64,000 nucleotides of DNA from Stenotrophomonas maltophilia (lineage in GTDB: Bacteria > Pseudomonadota > Gammaproteobacteria > Xanthomonadales > Xanthomonadaceae): the NCBI RefSeq assembly GCF_003970865.1, contig NZ_RXLZ01000006.1, positions 1 to 64,000 of the forward strand. Direction: 5' to 3'. Shown here piece after piece: positions 44,150-53,430 of this stretch. A model generated the notes under the pieces. It searched no databases, had not been told where the DNA came from, and worked only from the letters and a program-made list of their open reading frames with translations. The first letter of the stretch is position 1. The number at the start of each line of letters is the position of its first letter. A program made the translations under genes and the position numbers.

Positions 44150-46531
44150 ATGCGCATGATGCAGTTCACGCCGTCCACTTCTTTCACCTGCGCCCCGCTG
44201 GGGCTGGCAATTGCCACAAGCCTTTTGTTGGCCGCTACGCCAAACGCACAGGCCATCATCCTTGTTGGCAACGGCCAAACCGTGACCCTCAACCCAGGAG
44301 ATCCACGCGAAGGGGACGCTGCACAGGTCTCGGGCGGTACGCTCATCGTCAACAGTGCCGCCATCGGAGAGATTCAGGCCGCCCACAGCAGCGGCAATCC
44401 GGCCCAGCTGCTGCTGAGCAATGCAACCGTAAACAATGCCGGGAGCACCGTGACCAACGGGCTCCGCAACAGCACGGCAATCATTCAGGATTCCACCATC
44501 AATGGCCGGTTCGCGCTTGCAACCGATATCGGTGCCAACTCGCTCCCACGCAGCAAGTTGACCGCCATCCGCAGCAGCTTCGGCCGTTCGGGGCTGCTTG
44601 GGCTGGGCGCCAACGCGGGCGCCACACTGGAGTCTCAGGGAAGCACATTCCGCGGTACCAGTGGCATTTCCATCGGCGGTGCCGTGGTCAACCTGCGCGC
44701 AGGATCAGCAGTCATCGGAGACACGTCGGGCCTCAACATCTCCTACAACTCGACCGCATCCGGACGTGCCGACAATCAGGCAACCTGGGGCGTCCTCATC
44801 GACGCCTCTCGCGTGGAGTCTGGTAGCGGCCCGGCCATCCTCGTCCGTCGCAGTGACATCAACGAAACCGTCCGCATCACCGCTCAGAACGGCGCCGCGC
44901 TTACCGGCGGCAATGGCGTAATGATCGAAGTCCGCGACAACGCCCTGCTCGACTTCACCGCCCGTGCCTCCACACTCAAGGGCGATATCACCATCGCCGA
45001 TACCGCCACCGGCACGCTGCGCTTCCTTGACGGCCTCGACCTCACCGGCCGTATCCTCGGCCCGGCCGACGTCATCGTCGACCAGGGCGGCCGCTGGACG
45101 CTGTCCGGCGACAGCAACACCGGTAATCTCACTCTGGGTGCAGGCAGCGACATCCTGCTCGGGCCGGGTGAGTTCCGCCAGCTGACCGTCAACGGCAACT
45201 ATGTCGGCCAGGGCGGCACGCTGCACTTCAATACGGTGATGGCCGCCGACGATGCGCCGACTTCGAAGGTGCACGTCACCGGCGATGCAAGCGGCAGCAC
45301 CCGGATCGTGGTCAACAACATCAATGGCGCCGGTGCGCAGACCATCAACGGCATTCCGCTGGTGCAGGTCGATGGCACCTCCACCGCAACTTTCGCCATG
45401 CAGGGCCGCGCCATCGGTGGCATGTACGAGTATTTCCTGCGCAAGGGCACTCCGGGCGCGACCAACGGCAACTGGTACCTGACCTCGGCCTACACCGGCA
45501 ATCCGTGCGACATCAATCCGGCGCTGCCGGAGTGCCAGGGCACTGGTCCGGTGGATCCGGTCGATCCTGTGGACCCGGTCGACCCGGTCAATCCCGTCGA
45601 TCCGGTCCCCGTGCTGCGTCCGGAGCCGGGCGCATACCTGGCCAACCAGGCCGCGGCCGTGCAGATGTTCCAGCTGCGCCGCCATGACCGCGGCGAGCCC
45701 GGTTTCGACCGCGCCCGCATCGGCACCTGGGTGCGCGCCGGGCGTGACCAGCTGCAAGCCAACGTGGCCGGCCAGGTCGACGCCCGTACCCACATCAATA
45801 CGTTGCAACTGGGCAGCGATGTCTGGCGCTGGGGCGATGGCCGTGGCCAGGTCGGCGTGATGTTCGGCACCGGCGAGGCGACCACGCAGGCGGTGTCGAC
45901 GCTGAGCGGTTATGGCACCCGCGGCAAGGTCAAGGGCAAATCGGCCGGTGTCTACCTGGGCTGGGTGCAGGATGCACAGAGCAGTGCCGGCCTGTATGTG
46001 GACGGCTGGCTGCAGGCGGCGCGCTTCGACAACGAGGTGCAGGGCGAAGGCATCGCCCGTGAGACCTACGACTCCAGGACCCGTAGTGCATCGCTGGAAG
46101 CCGGTTATGCCTGGGCCATCCGCAGCACTGAGGCCAGCACGCTGTACCTGCAGCCGCAGGCGCAGCTGACCTGGACCGACTACGACGGCGACAGTCTGGT
46201 CGAAAACAATGGCACCACGGTGGAAGACGGTCGCGGCGGCGGCCTCAACAGCCGCCTCGGCGTGCGCCTGTTTGGCCAGAGCACGCTGCAGGGCAGCCGC
46301 GTGCAGCCGTTCCTGGCAGCGAACTGGCTGCGTGGCCAGCGCGATGAGGCCATGCGCTTCAACAGCGAGTCGTTGAGCGCGAAGACGCCGGAGAACCGTT
46401 ACGAAGTGCAGGCCGGTGCCCAGCTGCAGCTGGGCCAGCGTTGGAGCGCATGGGGTGACCTGCGTGTGCAGCGCGGCGACAGCGGCTACCGCAACCATGG
46501 AGCCCAGGTGGGTCTGCGCGCCGCCTGGTAA
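44150..46531 (+). CDS. Type V autotransporter
   Basis: Predicted 793 residues (ATG 44150, AAGGAG 9 nt upstream). A long signal region (ends PNAQA) is followed by a passenger (about 40-460) of short beta repeats with many Asn, Thr, Gly and Ala residues, as in parallel beta-helix passengers. A Pro-Val-Asp-rich linker (repeats of PVDPVD, about 465-490) leads to the autotransporter beta-domain (about 500-793; YLANQAAAVQMFQLR, GTWVRAGRDQLQ), which ends GLRAAW with a terminal aromatic residue. The passenger lacks obvious protease or lipase motifs; adhesin-like function is inferred. A perfect hairpin terminator follows. Confidence 0.92.
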   Translation: MRMMQFTPSTSFTCAPLGLAIATSLLLAATPNAQAIILVGNGQTVTLNPGDPREGDAAQVSGGTLIVNSAAIGEIQAAHSSGNPAQLLLSNATVNNAGSTVTNGLRNSTAIIQDSTINGRFALATDIGANSLPRSKLTAIRSSFGRSGLLGLGANAGATLESQGSTFRGTSGISIGGAVVNLRAGSAVIGDTSGLNISYNSTASGRADNQATWGVLIDASRVESGSGPAILVRRSDINETVRITAQNGAALTGGNGVMIEVRDNALLDFTARASTLKGDITIADTATGTLRFLDGLDLTGRILGPADVIVDQGGRWTLSGDSNTGNLTLGAGSDILLGPGEFRQLTVNGNYVGQGGTLHFNTVMAADDAPTSKVHVTGDASGSTRIVVNNINGAGAQTINGIPLVQVDGTSTATFAMQGRAIGGMYEYFLRKGTPGATNGNWYLTSAYTGNPCDINPALPECQGTGPVDPVDPVDPVDPVNPVDPVPVLRPEPGAYLANQAAAVQMFQLRRHDRGEPGFDRARIGTWVRAGRDQLQANVAGQVDARTHINTLQLGSDVWRWGDGRGQVGVMFGTGEATTQAVSTLSGYGTRGKVKGKSAGVYLGWVQDAQSSAGLYVDGWLQAARFDNEVQGEGIARETYDSRTRSASLEAGYAWAIRSTEASTLYLQPQAQLTWTDYDGDSLVENNGTTVEDGRGGGLNSRLGVRLFGQSTLQGSRVQPFLAANWLRGQRDEAMRFNSESLSAKTPENRYEVQAGAQLQLGQRWSAWGDLRVQRGDSGYRNHGAQVGLRAAW

Positions 46532-46537
46532 GGCCAA

Positions 46538-46567
46538 CGCCGCCCCGGGCCCAGGCCCGGGGCGGCG
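46538..46567 (+). terminator. Strong GC hairpin after autotransporter
   Basis: Perfect 14-bp arms (CGCCGCCCCGGGCC and its complement) with almost no loop, followed by TTCCTC, 7 nt after the stop codon. A transcription terminator is likely. Confidence 0.8.
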
Positions 46568-46699
46568 TTCCTCAACTCCCCTCGCACCCTGCCGGGCATG
46601 ACATCCGGCAGGGTTCTGCCGCTTATTTGTAATGTTATAACACCGTCGTCCGCGATGTTCTGATCCCGCTTTCGGCTTCGTGATTGCACGGACTTATTT

Positions 46700-46717
46700 A
46701 TATAGCCGTTGCTATAT
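46700..46717. promoter_or_regulatory. MntR-like operator ahead of TonB receptor
   Basis: Perfect palindrome ATATAGC-CGTT-GCTATAT, 75 nt ahead of the receptor start. The same core TATAGC-N4-GCTATA occurs at 50093-50108 ahead of mntH. Such an element shared with mntH points to control by the MntR encoded between them. Confidence 0.75.
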
Positions 46718-46791
46718 CTATAACCCTCTGCTTTCATATGCGTCAGCCAGGTCGCCCTCGCCGCCTTTCCTCTCCCAAGGACGACGCCTTC

Positions 46792-48951
46792 ATGCCCGTT
46801 GCCACACCCCTCTTCCATCGGCTGCCCCTGGCCGCCGCCATCGCCCTGACCCTGCCGCTGCCCGCACTGGCCGCCACACCGAAGCCGACCGAGCTGGACC
46901 GCGTGCAGGTGAAGGTCAGCACCGCCACCCGCAGCGAACGCCTGCTGTCCGATGTCCCGATCCGCACCGAAGTGCTGCGCAAGGAAGACATCGCGCTGCG
47001 CGCGGCCACCGACTTCTCGCGTGCCGCCGAGCTGATCAACGGCCTGCGCGTGGAAAGCAACTGCCAGAACTGCAACACCAGCGAAGTACAGCTGCTGGGC
47101 CTGCCCGGCGCCTACAACCAGCTGTTGTTCGATGGCATCCCGCTGCTGTCCACGCTGGGCAGCGTGTACGGCCTGGAACAGATCCCGGCCGGGTTCGTCG
47201 ACCGCATCGAAGTGGTCAAGGGCGGTGGTTCGGCGCTGTATGGGCCGGGTGCGGTCGCCGGTGTGATCAACCTGATTCCGCCGCTGCCGGCGCGCAGCGG
47301 TGGCCATGTGCAGGCCGGCGTGGATGTATTGAAAGGCACGCCGCAGAAGAACGCCGACGTGCGACTGGACCTGGTGGCCAAGGAAGCAGACGCCGGCCTG
47401 TCGGTGATTGCCCAGCGCAACTGGAACAGCGGCATCGACTACAACGGTGACGGCTACACCGAAATCACCCGCAAGAACCTCAAGGTCGGCGGACTGCAGG
47501 CCTGGTACGCGCCCACGCCGGGTACGCGGCTGCGCCTGGACCTGCAGGTGACCGATGAAACCCGCCGCGGCGGCAACCGCCTGGACCAGCCCGAGTACCT
47601 GGCCAACATCGCCGAATCGCTGGATACGAAGTACCGGCGCGGCAGCGTGTCGTGGGACCAGGAGATCAATGCCGACGTCGATTTCCGCCTGGCCTATGCC
47701 TTCGCCGACATCGACCGCGACAGCTTCTATGGCGGTCTGGGCGATGTCGTCACCGATCCGTCCGCGCCGGGCTATGACCCCTCGCAGCTGGACCCGAACG
47801 TGGCCGGCAGCGCGGCCTCGCGTTCCTGGCGCCAGTACGGCCGCACCCACAACCCGCTGCACTACATCGACAGCCAGTTGAACTGGCGGTTGGGTGCGCA
47901 CGCCCTGGCCTTCGGCGTGCAGTACAAGCACGAGGCGCTGCGCGACGACAATCGCACCGGTGACGGCCAGCGCCTTGCGGTGCTGGAGGACGCCACCTTC
48001 CACAACCTGGGCGCCTTCATCCAGGACGAGTGGAGCCTGCGCGACAACGTCGACCTGGTCCTGGGTGCACGCGTAGACAAGAGCTCGGAGCTGGACAGCG
48101 CGGTGTTCTCGCCGCGCATCGCGCTGGCCTGGCAGGCCACGCCCAACCTGAAGTGGCGTGCCGGCATCGCCACCGGCTTCCGTGCTCCGGAGATCTTCGT
48201 CGAGGACGTGCATGTCGATACGCTGGGTGGCGAGCAGGTGCGCGTGCGCAACACCGACGGCCTGAAGGAAGAGCGCGCGTTGACCACCCTGTTCGGCTTC
48301 GACTGGCGATCGGACCCGGCCAATCCGGTGTGGAGCTGGGATGCCACTGCCTCCTATGCACGCATCCGCGACACCTTCGCGCTGGGCGAGATCCAGCGTG
48401 GCGATGACGGACAGCTGAGCCAACTGCGCTACAACGCCTCCGGTTCCAATGTGCTGGGCGCGGAAACCAACCTCGGCTGGCAACCCTCGCCGCAGTGGCG
48501 CCTGACCGCCGGTGCCTCGTGGTACCGCTCGCGCTTCCGCGAACCGCAGCGCATCTTCGACGACACCGGTGATGGTGGCGACACCGTGATCGAAAGCCGC
48601 GACTACCTGAAGACCCCACGCTGGACCGGCCTGGCCCAACTCAGCTGGATGCCGGCCGAGCCGTGGGAGACCTTCGTCGCGCTGCGCCACACCGGCCCGA
48701 TGTCGGTGCTGAACAACCGGCTGGGCGAGCTGCACCGTACGCGCTCGTTCCTGGTCACCGATCTCGGGGCGCGCTGGCACCGGCATCTGGGCGCGCAGGC
48801 GCAGCAGGAAGTGTCGGTGGCCGCAGGCGTCAAGAACGTGTTCGATCAGCGCCAGAAGGATCTGGAGATGGGCGCGCTGCGTGACAGCGACTATGTCTAT
48901 GGGCCGCGTTTCGCGCGTTCGTGGTACGTCAACCTGCGCTATGCGTTCTGA
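46792..48951 (+). CDS. TonB-dependent receptor, probable manganese receptor
   Basis: Predicted 719-residue outer-membrane receptor. A signal peptide (LPLAAAIALTLPLPALA) precedes a plug domain (about 35-150; CQNCNTSEVQLLGLPGAYNQ, VVKGGGSALYGPGAVAGVINLI) and a barrel ending in WYVNLRYAF. ATG 46792 starts the signal peptide and has AAGGA about 10 nt upstream. A palindrome shared with the mntH promoter lies upstream, and an exported thioredoxin, mntR and mntH follow. I infer it moves manganese across the outer membrane, as MnoT does in Bradyrhizobium. The NCQNC pair in the plug is notable. Confidence 0.9.
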   Translation: MPVATPLFHRLPLAAAIALTLPLPALAATPKPTELDRVQVKVSTATRSERLLSDVPIRTEVLRKEDIALRAATDFSRAAELINGLRVESNCQNCNTSEVQLLGLPGAYNQLLFDGIPLLSTLGSVYGLEQIPAGFVDRIEVVKGGGSALYGPGAVAGVINLIPPLPARSGGHVQAGVDVLKGTPQKNADVRLDLVAKEADAGLSVIAQRNWNSGIDYNGDGYTEITRKNLKVGGLQAWYAPTPGTRLRLDLQVTDETRRGGNRLDQPEYLANIAESLDTKYRRGSVSWDQEINADVDFRLAYAFADIDRDSFYGGLGDVVTDPSAPGYDPSQLDPNVAGSAASRSWRQYGRTHNPLHYIDSQLNWRLGAHALAFGVQYKHEALRDDNRTGDGQRLAVLEDATFHNLGAFIQDEWSLRDNVDLVLGARVDKSSELDSAVFSPRIALAWQATPNLKWRAGIATGFRAPEIFVEDVHVDTLGGEQVRVRNTDGLKEERALTTLFGFDWRSDPANPVWSWDATASYARIRDTFALGEIQRGDDGQLSQLRYNASGSNVLGAETNLGWQPSPQWRLTAGASWYRSRFREPQRIFDDTGDGGDTVIESRDYLKTPRWTGLAQLSWMPAEPWETFVALRHTGPMSVLNNRLGELHRTRSFLVTDLGARWHRHLGAQAQQEVSVAAGVKNVFDQRQKDLEMGALRDSDYVYGPRFARSWYVNLRYAF

Positions 48952-49489
48952 AGCACTGCGAGCGCTGTTGCTGGCCTGTGCCTTGGTGCTGGCCGCACCG
49001 GCGATGGCTGCGGACCTGCACGCGCAGGTTTCGGCCTCGCTGATGCGGCCCGAGCAGCGATCGCTGCGGCCGATGCAGTGGTCTCCACCGCCGAAACTGG
49101 TAGCGCTGTACTTCGGCGCCGACTGGTGTGCACCGTGCCATGCCTTCGTACCCACGCTGCGCAGCGTGCGTGATGCATTGCGCGAGGCTGGCGCCGATAC
49201 CGAAGTAGTGTACGTCAGCCTGGATGAAAGCGAGGCTGCATTGCGCCGCTACATGCACGCGCAGGACATGCCGTGGCCGGTACTGGACCCGCGCCGCGCA
49301 GCGCGCATGCCGGCGCTGCAGGCATTGGCCGGGCTGGCCCCGCCGAATCTGGTACTGATCGATGCCGACGGCACGGTGCTGGCCAATGGCTGGCAAGGCC
49401 GGCGCTATGAAGGCCTGCAGCCGGTGTTGAAGGAATGGACGAAACGGGCGTGCGCGCAGGAACAGGCACGCTGCCCGCCTGGATTGTAG
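48941..49489 (+). CDS. Exported thioredoxin-fold protein in Mn cluster
   Basis: Predicted 182 residues. A signal peptide (ALLLACALVLAAPAMAA) is followed by a thioredoxin domain with the redox pair WCAPC (YFGADWCAPCHAF, about 68) and AGLAPPNLVLIDADG around the cis-Pro. Its start lies 11 nt inside the end of the receptor gene, so the two are coupled. It may reduce or maintain cysteines of the receptor plug, or serve periplasmic thiol repair; role inferred. The stop TAG is part of a GTAG repeat. Confidence 0.85.
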   Translation: MRSEALRALLLACALVLAAPAMAADLHAQVSASLMRPEQRSLRPMQWSPPPKLVALYFGADWCAPCHAFVPTLRSVRDALREAGADTEVVYVSLDESEAALRRYMHAQDMPWPVLDPRRAARMPALQALAGLAPPNLVLIDADGTVLANGWQGRRYEGLQPVLKEWTKRACAQEQARCPPGL

Positions 49490-49529
49490 GGTCGCGCGAA
49501 ATGCCGCCGGGCACGGCCCGGCGCTACCG

Positions 49530-50000
49530 TTACGGCGCCCCGCCCTCGGCCTTGCGCACGAACGCTTCAAACAACGCCAGCGTCTGCTCGCTCACATGGT
49601 GCTCGATGCCCTCGGCATCGCGCCGCGCGGTATCCGCGTCCACGCCCAGCGCCAGCAGGAAACGCTCCACGGTCTGATGACGCTGGCGGCTGGCATGGGC
49701 CAGTGCCTCGCCTTCCGGGGTCAGGAACACGCCGCGGTACGGCCGCTGCACCACCCAGCCATCGCGGGCCAGGCGCCGCAGCATCTTCGCCACGGTGGGC
49801 TGGGCCACGCCCAGGCGGGTGGCGATATCGACCTGGCGGGCCTCGCCGCCGTCGGCCAGCAGGTCCGAGATCAGCTCGACATAGTCCTCCACCAGCTCCA
49901 TCCGGTGCGCCTCGCGCACTTGCCGGAAGCTCTCGACCTGGCGCTCGGCCTCGATCAAGGGGGTGCTTTTCAGCGATGTCGAATCGTCGGTCTTGCCCAC
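49530..50000 (-). CDS. mntR: Manganese-responsive DtxR-family repressor
   Basis: Predicted 156 residues. A winged helix-turn-helix (about 38-95; [23 protein letters not shown], seen as [13 protein letters not shown] then [14 protein letters not shown]) is followed by a helical metal-binding/dimerisation region with [13 protein letters not shown] and [12 protein letters not shown], the conserved Glu/His segments of MntR. It sits divergent from mntH, which holds a TATAGC palindrome in its promoter. It should repress Mn uptake genes when Mn(II) is plentiful. Confidence 0.93.
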   Translation of the reverse strand: MGKTDDSTSLKSTPLIEAERQVESFRQVREAHRMELVEDYVELISDLLADGGEARQVDIATRLGVAQPTVAKMLRRLARDGWVVQRPYRGVFLTPEGEALAHASRQRHQTVERFLLALGVDADTARRDAEGIEHHVSEQTLALFEAFVRKAEGGAP

Positions 50001-50092
50001 GCCTGCGCCTGTCCTTCCGGGGTGATCCGGTGTTGAACCTGAATTCTGGACCAGTAACGCGATAAAGACGATTGTTTCACATTGCTAATGAC

Positions 50093-50108
50093 TATAGCAG
50101 GAGCTATA
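50093..50108. promoter_or_regulatory. MntR-like operator ahead of mntH
   Basis: Perfect palindrome TATAGC-AGGA-GCTATA ending 9 nt before the mntH start codon. The core is identical to that at 46700-46717. Position so close to the start suggests it overlaps the promoter or leader. Confidence 0.75.
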
Positions 50109-50117
50109 TTCGGACCC

Positions 50118-51449
50118 ATGAACACCCTGGCACCCCGCGACCCTTCGGCCTCCACTGCGGCCAGCCTGGGCGCGCTCAACGCCTCGGTGGCGGTGCCCGA
50201 CAAGGGTCACTGGTGGTTCCGCCTGCTGGCCTTCCTCGGCCCGGGCTACATGATCTCGGTCGGCTACATGGACCCGGGCAACTGGGCCACCGACCTCGCC
50301 GGCGGTTCGCGCTTCGGCTACCTGCTGCTGTCGGTCATCCTCATTTCCAACCTGATGGCGGTGATCCTGCAGGCGCTGTCGGCGCGGCTCGGTATCGCCA
50401 CCGGCATGGACCTGGCCCAGGCCTGCCGCGCGCGTTACCCGAAGCCGGTGAACCTGGCGCTGTGGGCGCTGTGCGAGGCGGCGATCATCGCCTGCGACCT
50501 GGCCGAAGTGATCGGCACCGCGATCGCATTGAAGCTGCTGTTCGACCTGCCGCTGCTGTGGGGCGCGGTGATCACCGCCCTGGACACGCTGCTGGTACTG
50601 CTGCTGATGAACCGCGGCTTCCGGGCGCTGGAAGCCTTCGTGATCGCGCTGCTGATGGTGATCTTCGGCTGCTTCATGGTGCAGATCGCGCTGGCCGCAC
50701 CGCCGGTGATGGACGTGCTGGGCGGATTCATTCCGCGCGCGCAGGTAGTGACCGATCCTCACGCGCTGTATATCGCCATCGGCATCATTGGTGCCACGGT
50801 GATGCCACACAATCTCTACCTGCATTCGTCCATCGTGCAGACCCGCGCCTACCCGCGCACCGACGAGGGCCGTCGCAGTGCCCTGCGCTGGGCAGTGACC
50901 GACAGCACCCTCGCGCTGACCCTGGCATTGTTCATCAACGCCAGCATCCTGATCCTGGCGGCGGCGGTGTTCCATGCCAACGGCCGGTTCGATGTGGAAG
51001 ACATCGAGCAGGCGCATCAGCTGCTGGCGCCGATGCTGGGCGTGGGCGCAGCGGCGACGTTGTTCGCGGTGGCCCTGCTGGCCTCGGGCCTGAATTCAAC
51101 GGTGACCGCTACGCTGGCCGGTCAGATCGTGATGGAAGGCTTCCTGCATCTGCGACTGCCACCGTGGCTGCGGCGGCTGATCACGCGCGCACTGGCGATC
51201 ATTCCGGTGGTGGTGGTGATCATGCTGTTCGGCGACCAGGGCGCGGTAAAGCTGCTGGTGCTGAGCCAGGTGGTGCTGTCGATGCAGCTGCCGTTCGCGA
51301 TCATCCCACTGGTGCGGATCGTGACCGACAAGGTGACGATGGGTGCCTTGGTCGCACCGCGCTGGCTGGGTGCGATTGCCTGGGTGATCGCGCTGGTGAT
51401 CGTGGTATTGAACGTGAAGCTGCTGGTGGATACCTTCAGCGGCGGGTGA
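50118..51449 (+). CDS. mntH: Nramp-family Mn(II)/H+ symporter
   Basis: Predicted 443 residues with about 11 membrane helices. The metal-binding motif DPGN is in [13 protein letters not shown] (about 52-64), and the second conserved loop is [10 protein letters not shown] (about 228-237); both are complete. ATG 50118 is chosen; an upstream in-frame start would read through the operator. It imports Mn(II) across the inner membrane. Divergent from mntR. Confidence 0.95.
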   Translation: MNTLAPRDPSASTAASLGALNASVAVPDKGHWWFRLLAFLGPGYMISVGYMDPGNWATDLAGGSRFGYLLLSVILISNLMAVILQALSARLGIATGMDLAQACRARYPKPVNLALWALCEAAIIACDLAEVIGTAIALKLLFDLPLLWGAVITALDTLLVLLLMNRGFRALEAFVIALLMVIFGCFMVQIALAAPPVMDVLGGFIPRAQVVTDPHALYIAIGIIGATVMPHNLYLHSSIVQTRAYPRTDEGRRSALRWAVTDSTLALTLALFINASILILAAAVFHANGRFDVEDIEQAHQLLAPMLGVGAAATLFAVALLASGLNSTVTATLAGQIVMEGFLHLRLPPWLRRLITRALAIIPVVVVIMLFGDQGAVKLLVLSQVVLSMQLPFAIIPLVRIVTDKVTMGALVAPRWLGAIAWVIALVIVVLNVKLLVDTFSGG

Positions 51450-51473
51450 TGCCAGATCCAGGGGTTGGACCCA

Positions 51474-51570
51474 GTAGATCCACGCCATGCGTGGATGCTC
51501 TTGTGGAGTCGAGCCATGCTCGACTCATCGCTCACCGCGCGAACAGCAGCCGAGCATGGCTCGGCTCTAC
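51474..51570. repeat. Cluster of three GTAG-type palindromes
   Basis: Units at 51474-51496 (GTAGATCCACGCCATGCGTG), about 51502-51527 (GAGTCGAGCCATGCTCGACT) and 51548-51570 (inverted, ending CTCTAC) lie between the convergent mntH and thioredoxin genes. The last unit's GTAG supplies the TAG stop of the thioredoxin gene on the minus strand. Confidence 0.8.
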
Positions 51571-51893
51571 AAATGCAACGCGATCGCGGCCTCGATCTGT
51601 TGCGGCGACTGGAACCCCGCCAGGCGCGTACGTTCGTCACCGTCACGGAACAGCGACAGCGTCGGCGTCTGCCGCAGCCCCAGCTCCCTGAAGAACGCCT
51701 CACCCAGCACTTCCAGCTGCACGCGCAGCAGGGTCGTGCCCTGCCCCGCCACGCTGTTGGCCACCCGGTGCAACGACATCTCCAGCATCCGGCACCCCGG
51801 GCACTGGTCCTTGTGGAAATCCACCAGCACCCGCGGGTGTTCGGCCAGCAGCTGCTGGAACTGCTCAGGCGTGGTGGCGTCGATGATCTGCAT
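51567..51893 (-). CDS. Thioredoxin-like protein of the RNR operon
   Basis: Predicted 108-residue cytoplasmic thioredoxin-fold protein with the active site DQCPGC (about 29-34) and the cis-Pro loop RQTPTLSLF. No signal peptide. Its start lies 29 nt inside the flavodoxin gene, and it is the last gene of the nrdA-nrdB-flavodoxin-thioredoxin unit. It probably reduces the ribonucleotide reductase, the job of NrdH or thioredoxin in other operons. The CPGC motif differs from both standard thioredoxin (CGPC) and NrdH (CVQC-like). Confidence 0.85.
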   Translation of the reverse strand: MQIIDATTPEQFQQLLAEHPRVLVDFHKDQCPGCRMLEMSLHRVANSVAGQGTTLLRVQLEVLGEAFFRELGLRQTPTLSLFRDGDERTRLAGFQSPQQIEAAIALHL

Positions 51894-52407
51894 CGGTGTT
51901 GCTCCAATAGTGGGCCAGGACCGCGTCGGTCCAGGCCTCGATGGCCCCGGCATGGCGTTGGCCATGCGGCATCTGTTCGATTTCCAGCGGCGGGTAGTCG
52001 CTGCGGAAGTAGCGGATCAGGCGGTGCACGGCGCCGCAGTAGTACTCCTGCCCCCACTGCGTTTCGCCGGTGCCGAACACCGCCAGCTGCCGCGGCCGCT
52101 CGCCGCGTTCGGCAATACCTGCCACCCACGCCTTCATCTCCGACGGCGTGCGGCCGGCGTTGTCAGTCCAGCAGCCCAGCAGCACCAGGTCGGCCTCGTC
52201 GGCCGCCAGTGGCGGCGCCTGGCGCAGGTCGTCCGCCTCCTGCCAGTGCACCGCATGGCCGGCGGCGCGGCAACGCTCGGCAATCTGCCGGCCGAGTTCG
52301 CGGGTGTTGCCGCTCAACGAGGCGACCACCACCAGGATGCTCAGCGCGGCGCTGGGCTCAGAGGTCGTCGAAGCCGTTGTCGACGTTGGTCTTCTTGTAA
52401 CTTGCAT
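51865..52407 (-). CDS. Flavodoxin-like protein of the RNR operon
   Basis: Predicted 180 residues. The FMN phosphate loop is in ILVVVASLSGNTRELGRQIAE (strand ILVVVAS, loop SLSGNTRE, about 24-35), then LVLLGCWTDNAGRTPSE and LAVFGTGETQWGQEYY for the isoalloxazine-side loops. The only ATG (52407) lies 50 nt inside nrdB; a non-ATG start nearer to residue 22 is possible. By position it could act like NrdI, which activates the manganese cofactor of class Ib reductases, or as a general flavodoxin donor. The sequence is longer than typical NrdI. Confidence 0.8.
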   Translation of the reverse strand: MQVTRRPTSTTASTTSEPSAALSILVVVASLSGNTRELGRQIAERCRAAGHAVHWQEADDLRQAPPLAADEADLVLLGCWTDNAGRTPSEMKAWVAGIAERGERPRQLAVFGTGETQWGQEYYCGAVHRLIRYFRSDYPPLEIEQMPHGQRHAGAIEAWTDAVLAHYWSNTDADHRRHHA

Positions 52408-53398
52408 TGCGCATCTCGAAGAAGTCGGTCTTGGTTTCGGTGAAGTTGTCGGCGTAGGCCTTGATCCACGGCATCACGTTGTCGGTGGTGTCGCTGTACA
52501 GGCGCTCGATGCCGAGCATGCCGGCCATCTTGTTGGCACGGTACTTCACGTAACGCACCATTTCGTCCACGTCGATGCCGTCGATGCCATCCAGCACCTC
52601 CGACGACCACTGCGTCTCCAGCTCGATGGCATGCTCGAACGACTGGTGCACATAGGCGGTCAACTCGTTGGTCTGCAGCTCCGGGTTCTCGCCGATGATG
52701 GCGCGGATCAACTCGCTGATGAACTTGGTGTGCGCCAGCTCGTCGCGGTTGATGAAGCTGATGATCTTGCCGGTGCCGTTCATGCGGTTCTGCCGCACCA
52801 TGTTGTAGAAGTACGCAAAGCCGGAATAGAAGTTGATGCCTTCCAGGATCGAGGACTGGATCAGCGACTTCAGCAGGGTCTCGGCGGTCTTCTCGCGCAT
52901 GAAGTCGTCATACGCGCCCATGATCGGTGCGTTGCGCTTGATGATGGTCGGGTGGGTGCGGGCGATCTCGAAGATGCGGTTCTGGTTCGGCAGGTCGGTG
53001 ATCGAGGCCAGCACGTAGCTGTAGCTCTCGTTGTGGATCACTTCCTGCTGCCCGATGATCGCCGCGTTGGCGTGCGCGGCCGGGTCGGTGATGTACTCGG
53101 CCACGTTGTAGATGAAGCGGGTCTGCGGTGAATCCAGCGTGGCGAGCAGACCGATGATCGAGTCGTAGGCGTTCTTCTCGCGCGCGTTGAGCTCGCCGTA
53201 CTGGCGGGCATCCAGCTTCATGTCGACCTCGTCGGGAATCCAGAAGTTGGTCGACAGCTCCTTGTAGGCCCGATAGAACGACGGGTACGGGATGTCGTTC
53301 CAGTTGAGGATGCCGCTGGTGCGGCCGTTGATGATGCCGGTGCTGCGGTTGGGATGGCGCGGTTCGAGGATCTTGATGCGGTCGAGGGGGGTTGCCAT
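52358..53398 (-). CDS. nrdB: Class I ribonucleotide reductase, small subunit
   Basis: Predicted 346 residues (ATG 53398, GAAGG 9-10 nt upstream). All dimetal ligands are present: Asp in LLATLDSPQTRF (about 86), Glu and His in QQEVIHNESYSYVL, Glu in SSILEGINFYSG and Glu/His in NRDELAHTKF. The radical-forming Tyr is kept at the E-x-x-H-x-x-x-Y position, so this is not a tyrosine-less class Ic enzyme. The C-terminal tail (NVDNGFDDL) would dock on NrdA. It generates the radical for dNTP synthesis; whether the metal is Fe or Mn cannot be read from the ligands. Confidence 0.95.
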   Translation of the reverse strand: MATPLDRIKILEPRHPNRSTGIINGRTSGILNWNDIPYPSFYRAYKELSTNFWIPDEVDMKLDARQYGELNAREKNAYDSIIGLLATLDSPQTRFIYNVAEYITDPAAHANAAIIGQQEVIHNESYSYVLASITDLPNQNRIFEIARTHPTIIKRNAPIMGAYDDFMREKTAETLLKSLIQSSILEGINFYSGFAYFYNMVRQNRMNGTGKIISFINRDELAHTKFISELIRAIIGENPELQTNELTAYVHQSFEHAIELETQWSSEVLDGIDGIDVDEMVRYVKYRANKMAGMLGIERLYSDTTDNVMPWIKAYADNFTETKTDFFEMRNASYKKTNVDNGFDDL

Positions 53399-53430
53399 GG
53401 TTTTATGCCTTCGTTCTCTTTCTATCGTGT

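Noticed and set aside
45541-45610. Short tandem repeats considered as CRISPR or satellite
   Set aside because: They are in-frame Pro-Val-Asp codons of the autotransporter linker with no spacers.
46486-49155. 889-codon minus-strand frame opposite the manganese-linked receptor
   Set aside because: The plus strand carries signal peptide, plug and barrel motifs; the reverse frame has none.
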